Below, in pieces: positions 35,518 through 44,219 of a DNA stretch of 64,000 nucleotides. A program made the translations under genes and the position numbers. How positions within the stretch are numbered: the stretch's first letter is position 1; the number at the start of each line of letters is the position of its first letter. The notes below the pieces were generated by a model that searched no databases, was not told the DNA's origin, and was given only the letters and a program-made list of their open reading frames with translations. The stretch covers positions 496,001-560,000 of the forward strand of contig JADJZE010000001.1 in the NCBI GenBank assembly GCA_016719405.1. The letters run 5' to 3'. The DNA is from Candidatus Aalborgicola lynettensis (GTDB lineage Bacteria; Pseudomonadota; Gammaproteobacteria; Burkholderiales; Burkholderiaceae_C).

Positions 35518-35658
35518 ATTGGACAGGGCGGTGGGGCAGCGGCGCGAAAAGGTCTTCGTGGGCGCAGGGTGCCGCTGGGGGGGTGTGCGGTGTCAGGCGT
35601 GGCCCCAGGCGCTTTGGGGTCTATGGATGCCGTGGCAGCACCGTGTTTGATTGTAAAA

Positions 35659-35713
35659 AATGCTATTTCCGCACGTCCAGCAAGCGCAACCAGCTACCAA
35701 AACAATAGCAATT
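35659..35713. repeat. Dispersed element with terminal inverted repeats
   Basis: The most complete copy: AATGCTATTTCCGCACGTCC at one end and CAGCTACCAAAACAATAGCA with ATT at the other. TGCTATT and AATAGCA are inverted to each other. The right end overlaps the last codons of crcB. Confidence 0.8.
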
Positions 35714-36086
35714 GCCGTGCACTCCAGATGCCCGCGATGGTCAGCAGCAGCGAGCCCAGCAGATGTACGGCAGCGGTGCCCAGCGCCAGCGCATAACGCT
35801 GCTGTGCCAGCATGGCCACCACTTCGGCGCTGAAGCTGGAGAAGGTGGTGAGTGCGCCCAGAAAGCCGGTGACCAGCGCCAGGCGCCACACGGGGTCGAG
35901 CTCAGGGCTGGCCTGGAACACCGCCACGCACACCCCCACCAGGTAGCCGCCAATCAGGTTGGCGGCCAGGGTGCCTAGGGGCAGGGTGGTACCCGCCGCC
36001 GCCGCGGCATTGAGCCAGACGCCAAGCTGCCAGCGCGCCAGGGCGCCTGCGCTGGCGCCAATGCAAATGGCAATGACCGCGGGCAT
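35694..36086 (-). CDS. crcB: Fluoride channel CrcB (Fluc)
   Basis: 130 residues with four membrane helices. This dual-topology channel exports toxic fluoride. Typical motifs are GALARWQLGVWLN, LAANLIGGYLVG with the pore Asn, and TGFLGALTTFSSFS with the Phe/Ser lining. The last codons (ARQLLLFW and stop TAG) are encoded by the dispersed element at 35659-35713, so the natural end may have been replaced. It overlaps the preceding gene by one base (TGATG). Confidence 0.92.
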   Translation of the reverse strand: MPAVIAICIGASAGALARWQLGVWLNAAAAAGTTLPLGTLAANLIGGYLVGVCVAVFQASPELDPVWRLALVTGFLGALTTFSSFSAEVVAMLAQQRYALALGTAAVHLLGSLLLTIAGIWSARQLLLFW

Positions 36087-36394
36087 CAGTTGCCTGGGGC
36101 AGGGGCCGCAGCAGGGGCTTGCGCAGGCGCAGGGTAGGGTGCCCCGTCGACGGTGAGGCCGTTGGCCGACAACTTGGCCGCGCTGGCGGGTTTGATGCCT
36201 TTGATGCGGGCCATCAAGTCGTTCCAGTCCTTGAACGGGCCTTTTTGGCGCTCGGTCAGAATTTTGGCCGTGGTGCTGGGGCCAAAGCCTTTGACGCCAT
36301 CGAGTTCGGCCTCGTTGGCCAAGTTGATGTCGACCGCCGCAAACGCCATGGATGCGCCCAGAAGGGCTGCGATGGTCAGCAATCGTTTGGGCAT
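36086..36394 (-). CDS. Secreted helix-hairpin-helix protein (ComEA-like)
   Basis: 102 residues. Signal peptide 1-19 (LLTIAALLGASMAFA). Mature VDINLANEAELDGVKGFGPS and a second part ending GIKPASAAKLSANGL form the HhH DNA-binding motif seen in ComEA, the periplasmic DNA receptor of natural transformation. The tail is Pro/Ala-rich. Its stop overlaps the crcB start. Small HhH proteins of this type are common in Burkholderiales; a DNA-uptake role is likely but not proven. Confidence 0.82.
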   Translation of the reverse strand: MPKRLLTIAALLGASMAFAAVDINLANEAELDGVKGFGPSTTAKILTERQKGPFKDWNDLMARIKGIKPASAAKLSANGLTVDGAPYPAPAQAPAAAPAPGN

Positions 36395-36469
36395 AGGTTT
36401 CTCCAGGTGGCGAAGGGGGTTGGCGTGGTGAATGGGGTACTGGCGGACAAGGGTGCCGCTGTGGGGCGC

Positions 36470-37489
36470 TCAGGGGGTTGTGGAAAGTGCCTGCACGTAG
36501 CTGCGCACGCCGCTTTGCACATTGGCAAATTGGTGCAGGCAGCCGGTGCCCCGCAGCGCGCCCAGGTCGGCTTGGGTATAGCTCTGGTACTTGCCACGCA
36601 GGGCGTCGGGGAAGGGGATGTATTCGATCAGGCCCGCCGCTACGGCTTGCTCCAAAGACAGTGCCGCCTCACCACGTTGCTCGCGCAGGGTGTTGACCAC
36701 GGTAATGGCCACATCGTTGAAGGGTTGTGCGTGGCCGGTGCCCAGGTTGAAGATGCCCGATTGCGCTGGGTGGTCGAAGAACCACAGGTTGACTGCCACC
36801 ACATCATCCACGTAGACAAAGTCGCGCATCTGGCCACCGCCAGCGTAGCCCCCGTATTCGCCAAACAGCTTGACTTTGCCCTCCGCCTTGAATTGGTTGA
36901 ACTGGTGGAACGCTACGCTGGCCATGCGGCCTTTGTGCTGTTCTTGGGGGCCATAGACATTAAAGTAGCGAAAGCCCACCACCTGGTGGGTGCGCCCGGC
37001 CAGTGTGCGTTCGAAGTTTTTTCCGCACTCGCGGCGCATGCGCTGGTCGAACAGCAGCTTGGAGTAGCCGTAGACGTTGAGCGGGTGCTCAAAGGCGGGT
37101 TCCTCGCGGAAGGTGCTGGATCCGCCGTAGGTGGCGGCGGACGAGGCGTACAGCAACCGCGCACCGCGCTTCTGGCAGGCATGGAACAGGTCGGTGGAGA
37201 GGGTGTAGTTGTTGGCCATCATGTACTGGCCGTTTTGTTCCATGGTGTCGCTGCAGGCGCCTTCGTGGAACACGGCTTCAATCTGGCCGTAATGGCCAGC
37301 GGCAAAGGCGTCGTAGAAGGTACCGGCGTCGACGTAGTCGGCAATGGCCAGGGGCGCCAGATTGCGGAATTTATCGCCTTGCGTCAGGTCGTCCACGGCA
37401 ATGATGTCGGTCAGGCCCCGGGCGTTGAGCCCTTTGATGATGTTGCTGCCAATAAAGCCGGCGGCGCCGGTAACTACGAGGCGGGTCAT
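36470..37489 (-). CDS. hldD: ADP-L-glycero-D-manno-heptose 6-epimerase
   Basis: 339 residues, cytoplasmic SDR-type epimerase that makes the ADP-heptose used for the LPS inner core. It has the NAD(P) motif VTGAAGFIGSNIIKGL, the catalytic YGYSK (Y-x3-K), SSAATYG and VVGFRYFNVYGPQEQHKGRM. The start at 37489 begins at MTRLVVTG; the longer frame adds unrelated residues. It lies 19 bases after rfaE, so it is in the same operon as the previous heptose enzyme. Confidence 0.95.
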   Translation of the reverse strand: MTRLVVTGAAGFIGSNIIKGLNARGLTDIIAVDDLTQGDKFRNLAPLAIADYVDAGTFYDAFAAGHYGQIEAVFHEGACSDTMEQNGQYMMANNYTLSTDLFHACQKRGARLLYASSAATYGGSSTFREEPAFEHPLNVYGYSKLLFDQRMRRECGKNFERTLAGRTHQVVGFRYFNVYGPQEQHKGRMASVAFHQFNQFKAEGKVKLFGEYGGYAGGGQMRDFVYVDDVVAVNLWFFDHPAQSGIFNLGTGHAQPFNDVAITVVNTLREQRGEAALSLEQAVAAGLIEYIPFPDALRGKYQSYTQADLGALRGTGCLHQFANVQSGVRSYVQALSTTP

Positions 37490-37508
37490 GGGTTTGTCTT
37501 TATGTGTC

Positions 37509-38459
37509 TTATGCAAAAAGTTCGTCGAAACTGACGGTGGCGGTGCCAAATTTGCCCACCACCAGACCACCGGCACGGTTGGCAATCGGCAGGGCCTGGC
37601 GCAGGTCCATACCGGCTGCCACCAGGGTTGCCATGGTGGCGATTACGGTGTCGCCGGCGCCGGTCACATCAAACACCTCGCGGGCCTGGGCACTGACGTG
37701 CAGGTCGCCCTGGGCGTCAAACAGGGTCATGCCTTCTTCGCTTCGGGTGAGTAACAGGGCTTGCAGGCACAATTTTTCCCGCAGGTTGTGGGCTTTGGTG
37801 CGAAGCTCGTCCTCGCTGTGCCAGGGGCCTATGACCTGTTGCAACTCAGCGCGGTTGGGGGTGATAACGGTGGCATTTTGGTAGCGTGCGTAGTCGTTGC
37901 CTTTGGGGTCGACCAGTATGGGTTTGCCGGCGGCGCGGGCACGCGCAATCATGTCGGTGATGTGGGCCAGACCGCCTTTGCTGTAGTCCGAAAACAGCAC
38001 CGCGTGGTGGCTGGGCAGCAGGGTCTCAAAGGTGCTGGTTTGGGTGGCCAGGATTTCGTGTTTGGGCGTGTTCTCAAAGTCCACACGCAACAGTTGTTGC
38101 TGGCGGCCAATGACGCGCAGCTTGACGGTGGTTTGCAGGTCGGCATCGCGCCCAAAATGGGGTTGAATGCCGGTTTTGGCTACCAGTGCTTCGAGTTTGT
38201 GGCTAGCTTCGTCGGCTCCCACCACTGTGAGTAGCGACGCTTGCGCACCCAGGGTGACCACGTTGTAGGCCACGTTGGCGGCGCCGCCGTTGCGTTCTTC
38301 CTCGCGGGTAACGCGCACCACGGGCACTGGCGCTTCGGGGGAAATGCGGTCCACGGCGCCGTACCAGTAGCGGTCCAGCATCACGTCGCCGACCACCAGT
38401 ACGCGGGCAGCGGCCATGTGTTCGCGGGATAAAACCAGGGTATTTGCAGAGGGGGTCAT
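37509..38459 (-). CDS. rfaE: D-glycero-beta-D-manno-heptose-7-phosphate kinase
   Basis: 316 residues of the PfkB sugar-kinase family, phosphorylating heptose-7-phosphate at position 1 for LPS core synthesis. It shows GDVMLDRYWYGAVDRISPEAP, NGGAANVAYN, LVDPKGNDYARY and the ATP/anion-hole motif FDVTGAGDTV. Only the kinase half is present; the nucleotidyltransferase domain of fused HldE is absent, as usual in betaproteobacteria. Its ATG overlaps the lapB stop as ATGA. Confidence 0.94.
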   Translation of the reverse strand: MTPSANTLVLSREHMAAARVLVVGDVMLDRYWYGAVDRISPEAPVPVVRVTREEERNGGAANVAYNVVTLGAQASLLTVVGADEASHKLEALVAKTGIQPHFGRDADLQTTVKLRVIGRQQQLLRVDFENTPKHEILATQTSTFETLLPSHHAVLFSDYSKGGLAHITDMIARARAAGKPILVDPKGNDYARYQNATVITPNRAELQQVIGPWHSEDELRTKAHNLREKLCLQALLLTRSEEGMTLFDAQGDLHVSAQAREVFDVTGAGDTVIATMATLVAAGMDLRQALPIANRAGGLVVGKFGTATVSFDELFA

Positions 38460-39613
38460 AACTCTTCAACGCGTCGTGCGGGGTAGCTGTCCCAGGCCTG
38501 GCAGCCAGGGCATTGCCAGAAATGTTGCTTGGCTTCAAAGCCGCAGGCCGCACACCGGTAGCGGGTGAGCGGTTTGACGGCAGTGTCCAGCGCGCGCTGG
38601 ACCTGGGGGTGAAATTGTTCGTGCTCCAGCTTTTCGCCGGCAATCCACTTGGCGGCCGCCACCAGAGAGGGTTCGCTTTCCAGATGGCGGGCATACCAGT
38701 CGCGGGCGCTGGCGGTGGGGGTGCCGCTGGCGGCTTCCAGGCAGACAATCGCGTCCAGTACATCCAGTGAGCGGTTTCGCTGGTAACAGTCTTTCAGGAG
38801 TTCGAGAATGCGCGGGCCTTGCTGTGCCGCAATGGCTGCCTGGGCCAGCAGGGGGGCAATCAATGCCACCGCGCTGGGGGACGCAATCATGGCGTCGGCG
38901 AGGATTTGGCAGGCACGGGGGGCATCGCCCTGTTGGGTGCACAGGTGGGCCAGTTCCATGTGTGCCCGCGCCGCGGTGGGCGCAATGCGCAGTGCCTGGT
39001 TGAGCAGTTGTGCCGCCTGGGCCTTGTTGTTGTTGGTAATGTGGGCGGCGGCCTGTTCACACAAGTAGTGCGCCAGGCGGCTGGTGAAACTGCCCTGGCC
39101 AGCGGATTCGAGTTTCTGGGCAATCTGGGCGGCGTGCTCCCAATCCCGTGAGCGTTCGTAATTGGCCAGCAGGGCGAGGCGGGCCTGGGTTTCAAAGCGC
39201 GTACCTTCGAGCTTGAGTAAAGCGGCTTCGGCACGGTCGAGTAGTCCGGCTTTGAGGTAGTCCAGCGCCAGTGCATGCTGGGCGCGGTGGCGGTCATCGG
39301 GACTCAGGTCATCGCGTGAGAGCAGGTGCTGGTGAACCCGCACGGCACGTTCGTACTCACCGCGGCGGCGAAACAGGTTGCCCAGGGCGAAATGCAACTC
39401 CGAGGTGTCGGGGTCGCTTTGTACAGCTTCGATGAAGGCGTCAATGGCCTGGTCTTGCTGTTCGTTGAGCAGAAAATTCAGGCCCTTGAAGTAGGCTTTG
39501 GGGGCCTGGCGATTTTCCATGCGCAATTGGCGCACGTCCATGCGCGATGCGATCCATCCCAGCACAAACGCGATGGGCAAGGCCAGCAAAATCAGGCTGA
39601 GATCAAATTCCAT
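38456..39613 (-). CDS. lapB: LPS assembly regulator LapB (YciM), TPR protein
   Basis: 385 residues. An N-terminal membrane anchor (LSLILLALPIAFVLGWIASR) is followed by about eight tetratricopeptide-like repeats and a C-terminal rubredoxin-like zinc knot, CAACGF and CPGCQAWDSY. LapB controls LPS amount by steering LpxC degradation with FtsH. It sits between lapA and the heptose genes, which fits that role. The start at 39613 overlaps the lapA end by 11 bases. Confidence 0.94.
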   Translation of the reverse strand: MEFDLSLILLALPIAFVLGWIASRMDVRQLRMENRQAPKAYFKGLNFLLNEQQDQAIDAFIEAVQSDPDTSELHFALGNLFRRRGEYERAVRVHQHLLSRDDLSPDDRHRAQHALALDYLKAGLLDRAEAALLKLEGTRFETQARLALLANYERSRDWEHAAQIAQKLESAGQGSFTSRLAHYLCEQAAAHITNNNKAQAAQLLNQALRIAPTAARAHMELAHLCTQQGDAPRACQILADAMIASPSAVALIAPLLAQAAIAAQQGPRILELLKDCYQRNRSLDVLDAIVCLEAASGTPTASARDWYARHLESEPSLVAAAKWIAGEKLEHEQFHPQVQRALDTAVKPLTRYRCAACGFEAKQHFWQCPGCQAWDSYPARRVEEL

Positions 39614-39917
39614 ACGGAGGCTGTTGCGGTACCGGTGGCTTGTCGGAGGTGGTGACGGAACTGGCTTGGGCCACCTTATGCGCCAGGGCGGCCGCGCGGC
39701 GGTGTTGCCACCAACGCGGCACCATGCCCAGTACGCCAATGACCAAGCCGAGAGCAAAGGCACTCAGCACCACCAGCACCAAAGGAGCGGTCCAGTACTG
39801 GCCAAAGAAAAAGTGCACGGTGGCGTCGTGCTTGTTATTCAATGCGAAAGCGAAAAGGGTAAAAAAAATGGCCGCCTTCAGCGTCCACCTTAAAAACCAT
39901 GCAAATTGTTTCATCAA
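39603..39917 (-). CDS. lapA: LPS assembly protein LapA
   Basis: About 104 residues with two membrane helices (about 10-28 and 44-66), linked by HDATVHFFFGQYWTAPLVLV, the DUF1049/LapA hallmark (NxxxVxxxFxxG). The C-terminal tail is soluble. It is the inner-membrane partner of LapB, directly downstream. Either of two adjacent ATGs (39917 or 39914) can start it. Confidence 0.92.
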   Translation of the reverse strand: MMKQFAWFLRWTLKAAIFFTLFAFALNNKHDATVHFFFGQYWTAPLVLVVLSAFALGLVIGVLGMVPRWWQHRRAAALAHKVAQASSVTTSDKPPVPQQPPYGI

Positions 39918-39938
39918 TCTTCCCCGTGGAGAAGGATT

Positions 39939-40250
39939 CTAGCCTTTGGGTTGGGCCTGCAGTTCGGCGGTGCGCTGATCGACCGACTCGCGCAGCGCTT
40001 TACCCGGCTTGAAGTGGGGAACCCGCTTTTCCGGGATGGCCACGCTTTCACCGCTGCGGGGGTTGCGGCCGACGCGGGGCGGACGGCGGCTGATGGAAAA
40101 GCTGCCAAAGCCGCGAATCTCAATGCGGTGGCCTGCGACCAGCGCGTCGTTCATGGCGTCCAGAATGGCTTTGACGGCAGTCTCCGCATCGCGATGGGTG
40201 AGTTGTGCAAAGCGGTTGGCCAATTCTTCAACAAGGTCAGAGCGGGTCAT
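39939..40250 (-). CDS. ihfB: Integration host factor beta subunit
   Basis: 103 residues. DNA-bending protein of the HU/IHF family: MTRSDLVEELANRFAQLTHR, IEIRGFGSFSISRRPPRVGR and the arm NPRSGESVAIPEKRVPHFKPGK. With IhfA it shapes promoters, recombination sites and the nucleoid. It follows rpsA, separated by a hairpin that may reduce read-through. Confidence 0.96.
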   Translation of the reverse strand: MTRSDLVEELANRFAQLTHRDAETAVKAILDAMNDALVAGHRIEIRGFGSFSISRRPPRVGRNPRSGESVAIPEKRVPHFKPGKALRESVDQRTAELQAQPKG

Positions 40251-40270
40251 GGAAGTTCATCCTTTGCAAT

Positions 40271-40306
40271 GAAAAAACGACCGCCGCTTTGCAGCAGCCG
40301 GTCGTT
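40271..40306 (-). terminator. Hairpin with T-run after rpsA
   Basis: AACGACCG and CGGTCGTT form an 8-bp stem with a 15-base loop. On the minus strand it is followed by TTTTTT. It lies between rpsA and ihfB and probably ends or attenuates the rpsA transcript. Confidence 0.7.
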
Positions 40307-40372
40307 CGTTCAGGTCAACAACATGTCAACAATGGTGTGGGGCAGACGGAGGGCGTTGCCCCGCACGCATCA

Positions 40373-42052
40373 TTAGTTGTTGTCGAGCTTGGCGCGCAAC
40401 AGAGCGCCCAGGCTGGTGGTACCAGCATTTTCGCGGGCTGACTGCTGGCTGAGTGTCGCCATGGCTTCCGATTGGTCGGCAGCGTCTTTGGCCTTGATGG
40501 ACAACTGGATGTTGCGGGTCTTGCGATCCACGTTCACCACCACCGCAGTCACTTCGTCGCCTTCTTTCAGCACATTGCGCGCGTCTTCCACGCGGTCGCG
40601 GCTGATTTCGGACGCACGCAGATAACCGATGATGTCGTCGCCCAGATCGATTTCAGCACCCTTGGCATCCACGGTCTTGACCTTGCCGGTCACAACTTGG
40701 CCCTTGTCGTTAATCGACACGAAGGTGGTGAAGGGGTCAGAATCCAACTGCTTGATGCCCAGGGAGATGCGCTCGCGGTCCACGTCCACCGCCAAGACCA
40801 AAGCCTCGACTTCTTGACCCTTCTTGAATTCGCGCACAGCGGCTTCGCCGGTTTCGTTCCATGACAGGTCAGACAAATGCACCAGACCGTCGATGCCCGC
40901 AGCCAGACCGACGAACACGCCGAAGTCGGTGATGGACTTGATCGGGCCCTTGACGCGGTCGCCGCGCTTGGTGTTTTGAGCGAACTCTTGCCATGGATTG
41001 GCCTTGCACTGCTTCATGCCCAAGGAGATGCGACGTTTGTCTTCGTCGATTTCCAGAACCATGACTTCGACTTCGTCACCCAGGGCAACGATTTTGCTTG
41101 GCGCCACATTCTTGTTGGTCCAGTCCATTTCGGACACGTGCACCAGACCTTCGATGCCGGGTTCGAGTTCCACAAACGCGCCGTAGTCGGCAATGTTGGT
41201 GATCTTGCCGAACATGCGGGTACCTTGGGGGTAGCGGCGGTTCACGCCCATCCAGGGATCGTCGCCCATTTGCTTGAGACCCAGGGACACGCGGTTTTTC
41301 TCGGTGTCGAACTTGAGGATCTTGGCGGTGATTTCCTGACCAGCTTGCACCACCTCAGAGGGGTGACGCACACGGCGCCATGCCATGTCGGTGATGTGCA
41401 GCAGGCCATCGATTCCGCCGAGGTCCACGAATGCACCGTATTCGGTGATGTTCTTGACCACGCCCTGTACCACTGAGCCTTCTTTGAGGGTGTTCATCAG
41501 CTTGGCGCGCTCTTCGCCCATGGAGGCTTCCACCACGGCACGGCGGGACAACACGACGTTGTTGCGCTTGCGGTCGAGCTTGATGACCTTGAACTCCATG
41601 GTCTTGTTTTCCCATGGAGACAGATCCTTGGTAGGCCGTGTGTCAACCAACGAGCCAGGCAGGAAGGCACGGATGCCATTGACCAGAACGGTCAGGCCGC
41701 CCTTGACCTTGCCGGATGTGGTGCCGGTGACAAATTCGCCGGATTCCAGGGATTTTTCCAGGGACATCCACGAAGCGAGGCGCTTGGCGGTGTCGCGGCT
41801 GACGATGGTGTCGCCGTAGCCGTTTTCCATGGCCACGATGGCCACAGACACAAACTCACCTACTTGAACTTCGAGTTCACCCTTGTCGCTCTTGAATTCG
41901 GACAATGGAACATACGCTTCGGACTTGAGGCCGGCATTCACCACAACGAAGTTGTGTTCGATGCGAACGACTTCAGCGGTAACGACTTCACCAATGCGGG
42001 TTTCCGAGCGTTTTTGTGACTCTTCAAATAGGTCTGCGAAAGATTCTGACAT
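40373..42052 (-). CDS. rpsA: 30S ribosomal protein S1
   Basis: 559 residues with six S1 RNA-binding repeats; examples are GAFVDLGGIDGLLHITDMAW, GAFVELEPGIEGLVHVSEMDW and GVFVGLAAGIDGLVHLSDLSW. S1 brings mRNA to the small subunit. The start at 42052 (MSESFADLFEESQ) matches the usual S1 beginning; the frame upstream to 42298 reads into the aroA/cmk tail and is not coding. Position after cmk is conserved in proteobacteria. Confidence 0.97.
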   Translation of the reverse strand: MSESFADLFEESQKRSETRIGEVVTAEVVRIEHNFVVVNAGLKSEAYVPLSEFKSDKGELEVQVGEFVSVAIVAMENGYGDTIVSRDTAKRLASWMSLEKSLESGEFVTGTTSGKVKGGLTVLVNGIRAFLPGSLVDTRPTKDLSPWENKTMEFKVIKLDRKRNNVVLSRRAVVEASMGEERAKLMNTLKEGSVVQGVVKNITEYGAFVDLGGIDGLLHITDMAWRRVRHPSEVVQAGQEITAKILKFDTEKNRVSLGLKQMGDDPWMGVNRRYPQGTRMFGKITNIADYGAFVELEPGIEGLVHVSEMDWTNKNVAPSKIVALGDEVEVMVLEIDEDKRRISLGMKQCKANPWQEFAQNTKRGDRVKGPIKSITDFGVFVGLAAGIDGLVHLSDLSWNETGEAAVREFKKGQEVEALVLAVDVDRERISLGIKQLDSDPFTTFVSINDKGQVVTGKVKTVDAKGAEIDLGDDIIGYLRASEISRDRVEDARNVLKEGDEVTAVVVNVDRKTRNIQLSIKAKDAADQSEAMATLSQQSARENAGTTSLGALLRAKLDNN

Positions 42053-42209
42053 TTGCTTATGCGGTTTTAACCGCAGGTTAATTCGCGGTTTGGACCGCGG
42101 GGTTGCGTTGTTGAACCACACCACCAGTGCGCTGCTGCGCGAGAGGGGCGGTATGGGCCTTGCAAAAGCGGGCGCTTTTGCGTTCCTGTCAACAGTCTTT
42201 TTAAACGGT

Positions 42210-44219
42210 TTAAAAAGGCTGTTTGCCTTGCCACCAGCCCAACACCCGATCAACCGATTCTTCAACCGATAAATCCGAGTTGTCCAGTAACTGGGCATCT
42301 TGCGCGGGCTTTAAGGGTGCAACACTGCGGGAACTATCCCGTGCGTCACGCGCCTCCAAGTCTGAGCGAAGACTGTCGAGTGTAGCGGAAATTCCCTTTG
42401 AAATCAATTGCTTGTAGCGCCGCTGTGCCCGGCGTTCTGCGCTGGCCGTCAGAAACACCTTGAGGCTTGCATCCGGGAAGATCACGGTGCCCATATCGCG
42501 GCCATCGGCTACCAGTCCTGGCAACTGGCGAAAGCTGCGCTGAAATTCCACCAACGCCGCGCGCACCAAGGGAAATGCCGATACGCGGGACGCATTCATA
42601 CCCGCTTCTTCGGTGCGAATGGCGTCGGTTACGTCCTCGCCATCCATCAGGATGTGGTGGCCTTCAAAACGGATGGTCAGGCTTTTGAGCAGGGCGACGA
42701 TGGCCTGTTCGTTGGCCGGGTCGATGCCGATGCCGTCGCGGGTGGCGGCCAGGCCAGTCAGGCGGTAGAGCGAGCCGGAATCCAGAAAGTGGTAGCCCAG
42801 CCTTTGCGCCAATACCGCCGCCAGGGTGCCTTTGCCCGACGCCGTAGGGCCATCCACGCAGACGACGGGGATGGCCGCAGTGTCGGCAGTGGCAACGGAG
42901 AACAGCGCCTCAAAGTAATCGGGGAAGGTTTTCGCCACGCATTTCGGGTCTTCAATACGTACCGGCAGACTGGCCGGGTTAAAGGCTGCCAGTGAGAAAC
43001 ACATGGCGACCCGATGGTCGTCGTAGGTGTGGATGCTGCCCGCTTTCCACAAGGAGGGGGACGCGGGCGGCGTCACCTGGATAAAGTCAGCGCCTTCCAC
43101 CACGCTGGCACCGAGCTTGCGCAACTCGGTGGCCATGGCGGCAATGCGGTCGGTCTCTTTGACGCGCCAGCTGGCGATATTGCGTAGCGTGGTTGTGCCG
43201 TTTGCGTACAACGCCATGACGGCCAGCGTCATGGCGGCATCGGGGATGTGGTTGCAGTCCAGGTCAATGGCTTTGAGCGGCCACCCTTCACCCGGTGCGC
43301 CACGGCTGATGTGTAGCCAGTTGGGGCCGCTGCGAACGAGTGCGCCCATTTGGCGAGCGGCGTCGATAAAGCGGATGTCGCCCTGAATGGAGTCGGCGCC
43401 TACCCCTAGTATTTTGATGCCATTATTGTCGTCTGCGCCCGTCGTGATTGCGCCAAGTGCTATAAAATAGCTAGCACTCGACGCGTCCGCCTCGACATGG
43501 ATTGAACCGGGTGAGCACAATTGGGCCCCGGCCGGAATGGTAAAACGCTGCCAACCGTCGCGTTGCACGGTGACGCCAAATCGCCCCAGCAGATTCAGCG
43601 TGATCTCGATGTACGGGCGCGAAATCAGCTCACCCACCACTTCGATCACGATATTTTGCGTAGCCACCAGCGGCAGCGCCATCAGCAAGGCGGTGAGAAA
43701 CTGGCTCGACACATCGCCGCGCACCTGGATAGGCAGGCTGAGCTGCAAGCGGGGCGTGCCGATGTGCAGAGGTGGGAAGCCTTCGTTCCCCAGGTAGTCG
43801 ATCTGGCAGCCCAGTTGGCGCAGTGCATCGACCAGGTCGCCAATGGGGCGCTCGTGCATACGCGGCACACCGCTAAGTTCGAAATCACCGCCCAACACGG
43901 CCAAAGCGGCTGTTAATGGGCGCATGGCGGTGCCTGCGTTACCCAGAAACAGTTTGGTTTGTGTGGTCTTCAACTGGCCGCCCAGTCCATCGATCTCTAC
44001 CGTGCTCCCGTGCTGGCGTACACCGCAGCCCAGGGCGCGCAACGCGCCCAGCATGACACGGGTGTCGTCGGAGTCGAGTAAATCGTGCACCCGTGTGCTG
44101 CCTTGGCACAGTGCGGCCATCAGCAGGACGCGGTTGGAGATACTTTTGGAGCCGGGTAGGGTAACGGTGCCCGAAGCGCCACGCAGGGCAGGGAGATCCA
44201 GAAATTCAGTGGAAAACAT
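42210..44219 (-). CDS. aroA/cmk: Fused EPSP synthase and cytidylate kinase
   Basis: 669 residues with two enzymes in one chain. Residues 1-440 are 5-enolpyruvylshikimate-3-phosphate synthase: PGSKSISNRVLLMAAL, LGNAGTAMRPLTAAL and the DDHRVAM motif are present. Residues about 447-669 are cytidylate kinase: the P-loop is GPTASGKGT, followed by SGSLYRLTGL and GRDMGTVIFPDA. The first makes the chorismate precursor, the second phosphorylates CMP/dCMP. The frame is continuous through the joint, and the same fusion is known in Comamonadaceae. It overlaps the tyrA stop by one base. Confidence 0.95.
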   Translation of the reverse strand: MFSTEFLDLPALRGASGTVTLPGSKSISNRVLLMAALCQGSTRVHDLLDSDDTRVMLGALRALGCGVRQHGSTVEIDGLGGQLKTTQTKLFLGNAGTAMRPLTAALAVLGGDFELSGVPRMHERPIGDLVDALRQLGCQIDYLGNEGFPPLHIGTPRLQLSLPIQVRGDVSSQFLTALLMALPLVATQNIVIEVVGELISRPYIEITLNLLGRFGVTVQRDGWQRFTIPAGAQLCSPGSIHVEADASSASYFIALGAITTGADDNNGIKILGVGADSIQGDIRFIDAARQMGALVRSGPNWLHISRGAPGEGWPLKAIDLDCNHIPDAAMTLAVMALYANGTTTLRNIASWRVKETDRIAAMATELRKLGASVVEGADFIQVTPPASPSLWKAGSIHTYDDHRVAMCFSLAAFNPASLPVRIEDPKCVAKTFPDYFEALFSVATADTAAIPVVCVDGPTASGKGTLAAVLAQRLGYHFLDSGSLYRLTGLAATRDGIGIDPANEQAIVALLKSLTIRFEGHHILMDGEDVTDAIRTEEAGMNASRVSAFPLVRAALVEFQRSFRQLPGLVADGRDMGTVIFPDASLKVFLTASAERRAQRRYKQLISKGISATLDSLRSDLEARDARDSSRSVAPLKPAQDAQLLDNSDLSVEESVDRVLGWWQGKQPF

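Noticed and set aside
42053..42298. Upstream extension of rpsA
   Set aside because: The frame stays open but overlaps the aroA/cmk end, and S1 proteins start at MSESFADLFEES.
43450..43480. Palindrome AGTGCTA...TAGCACT resembling the dispersed element
   Set aside because: It lies inside aroA where the protein sequence (SSASYFIALGAITTG) is normal for the family, so it is explained by coding sequence.
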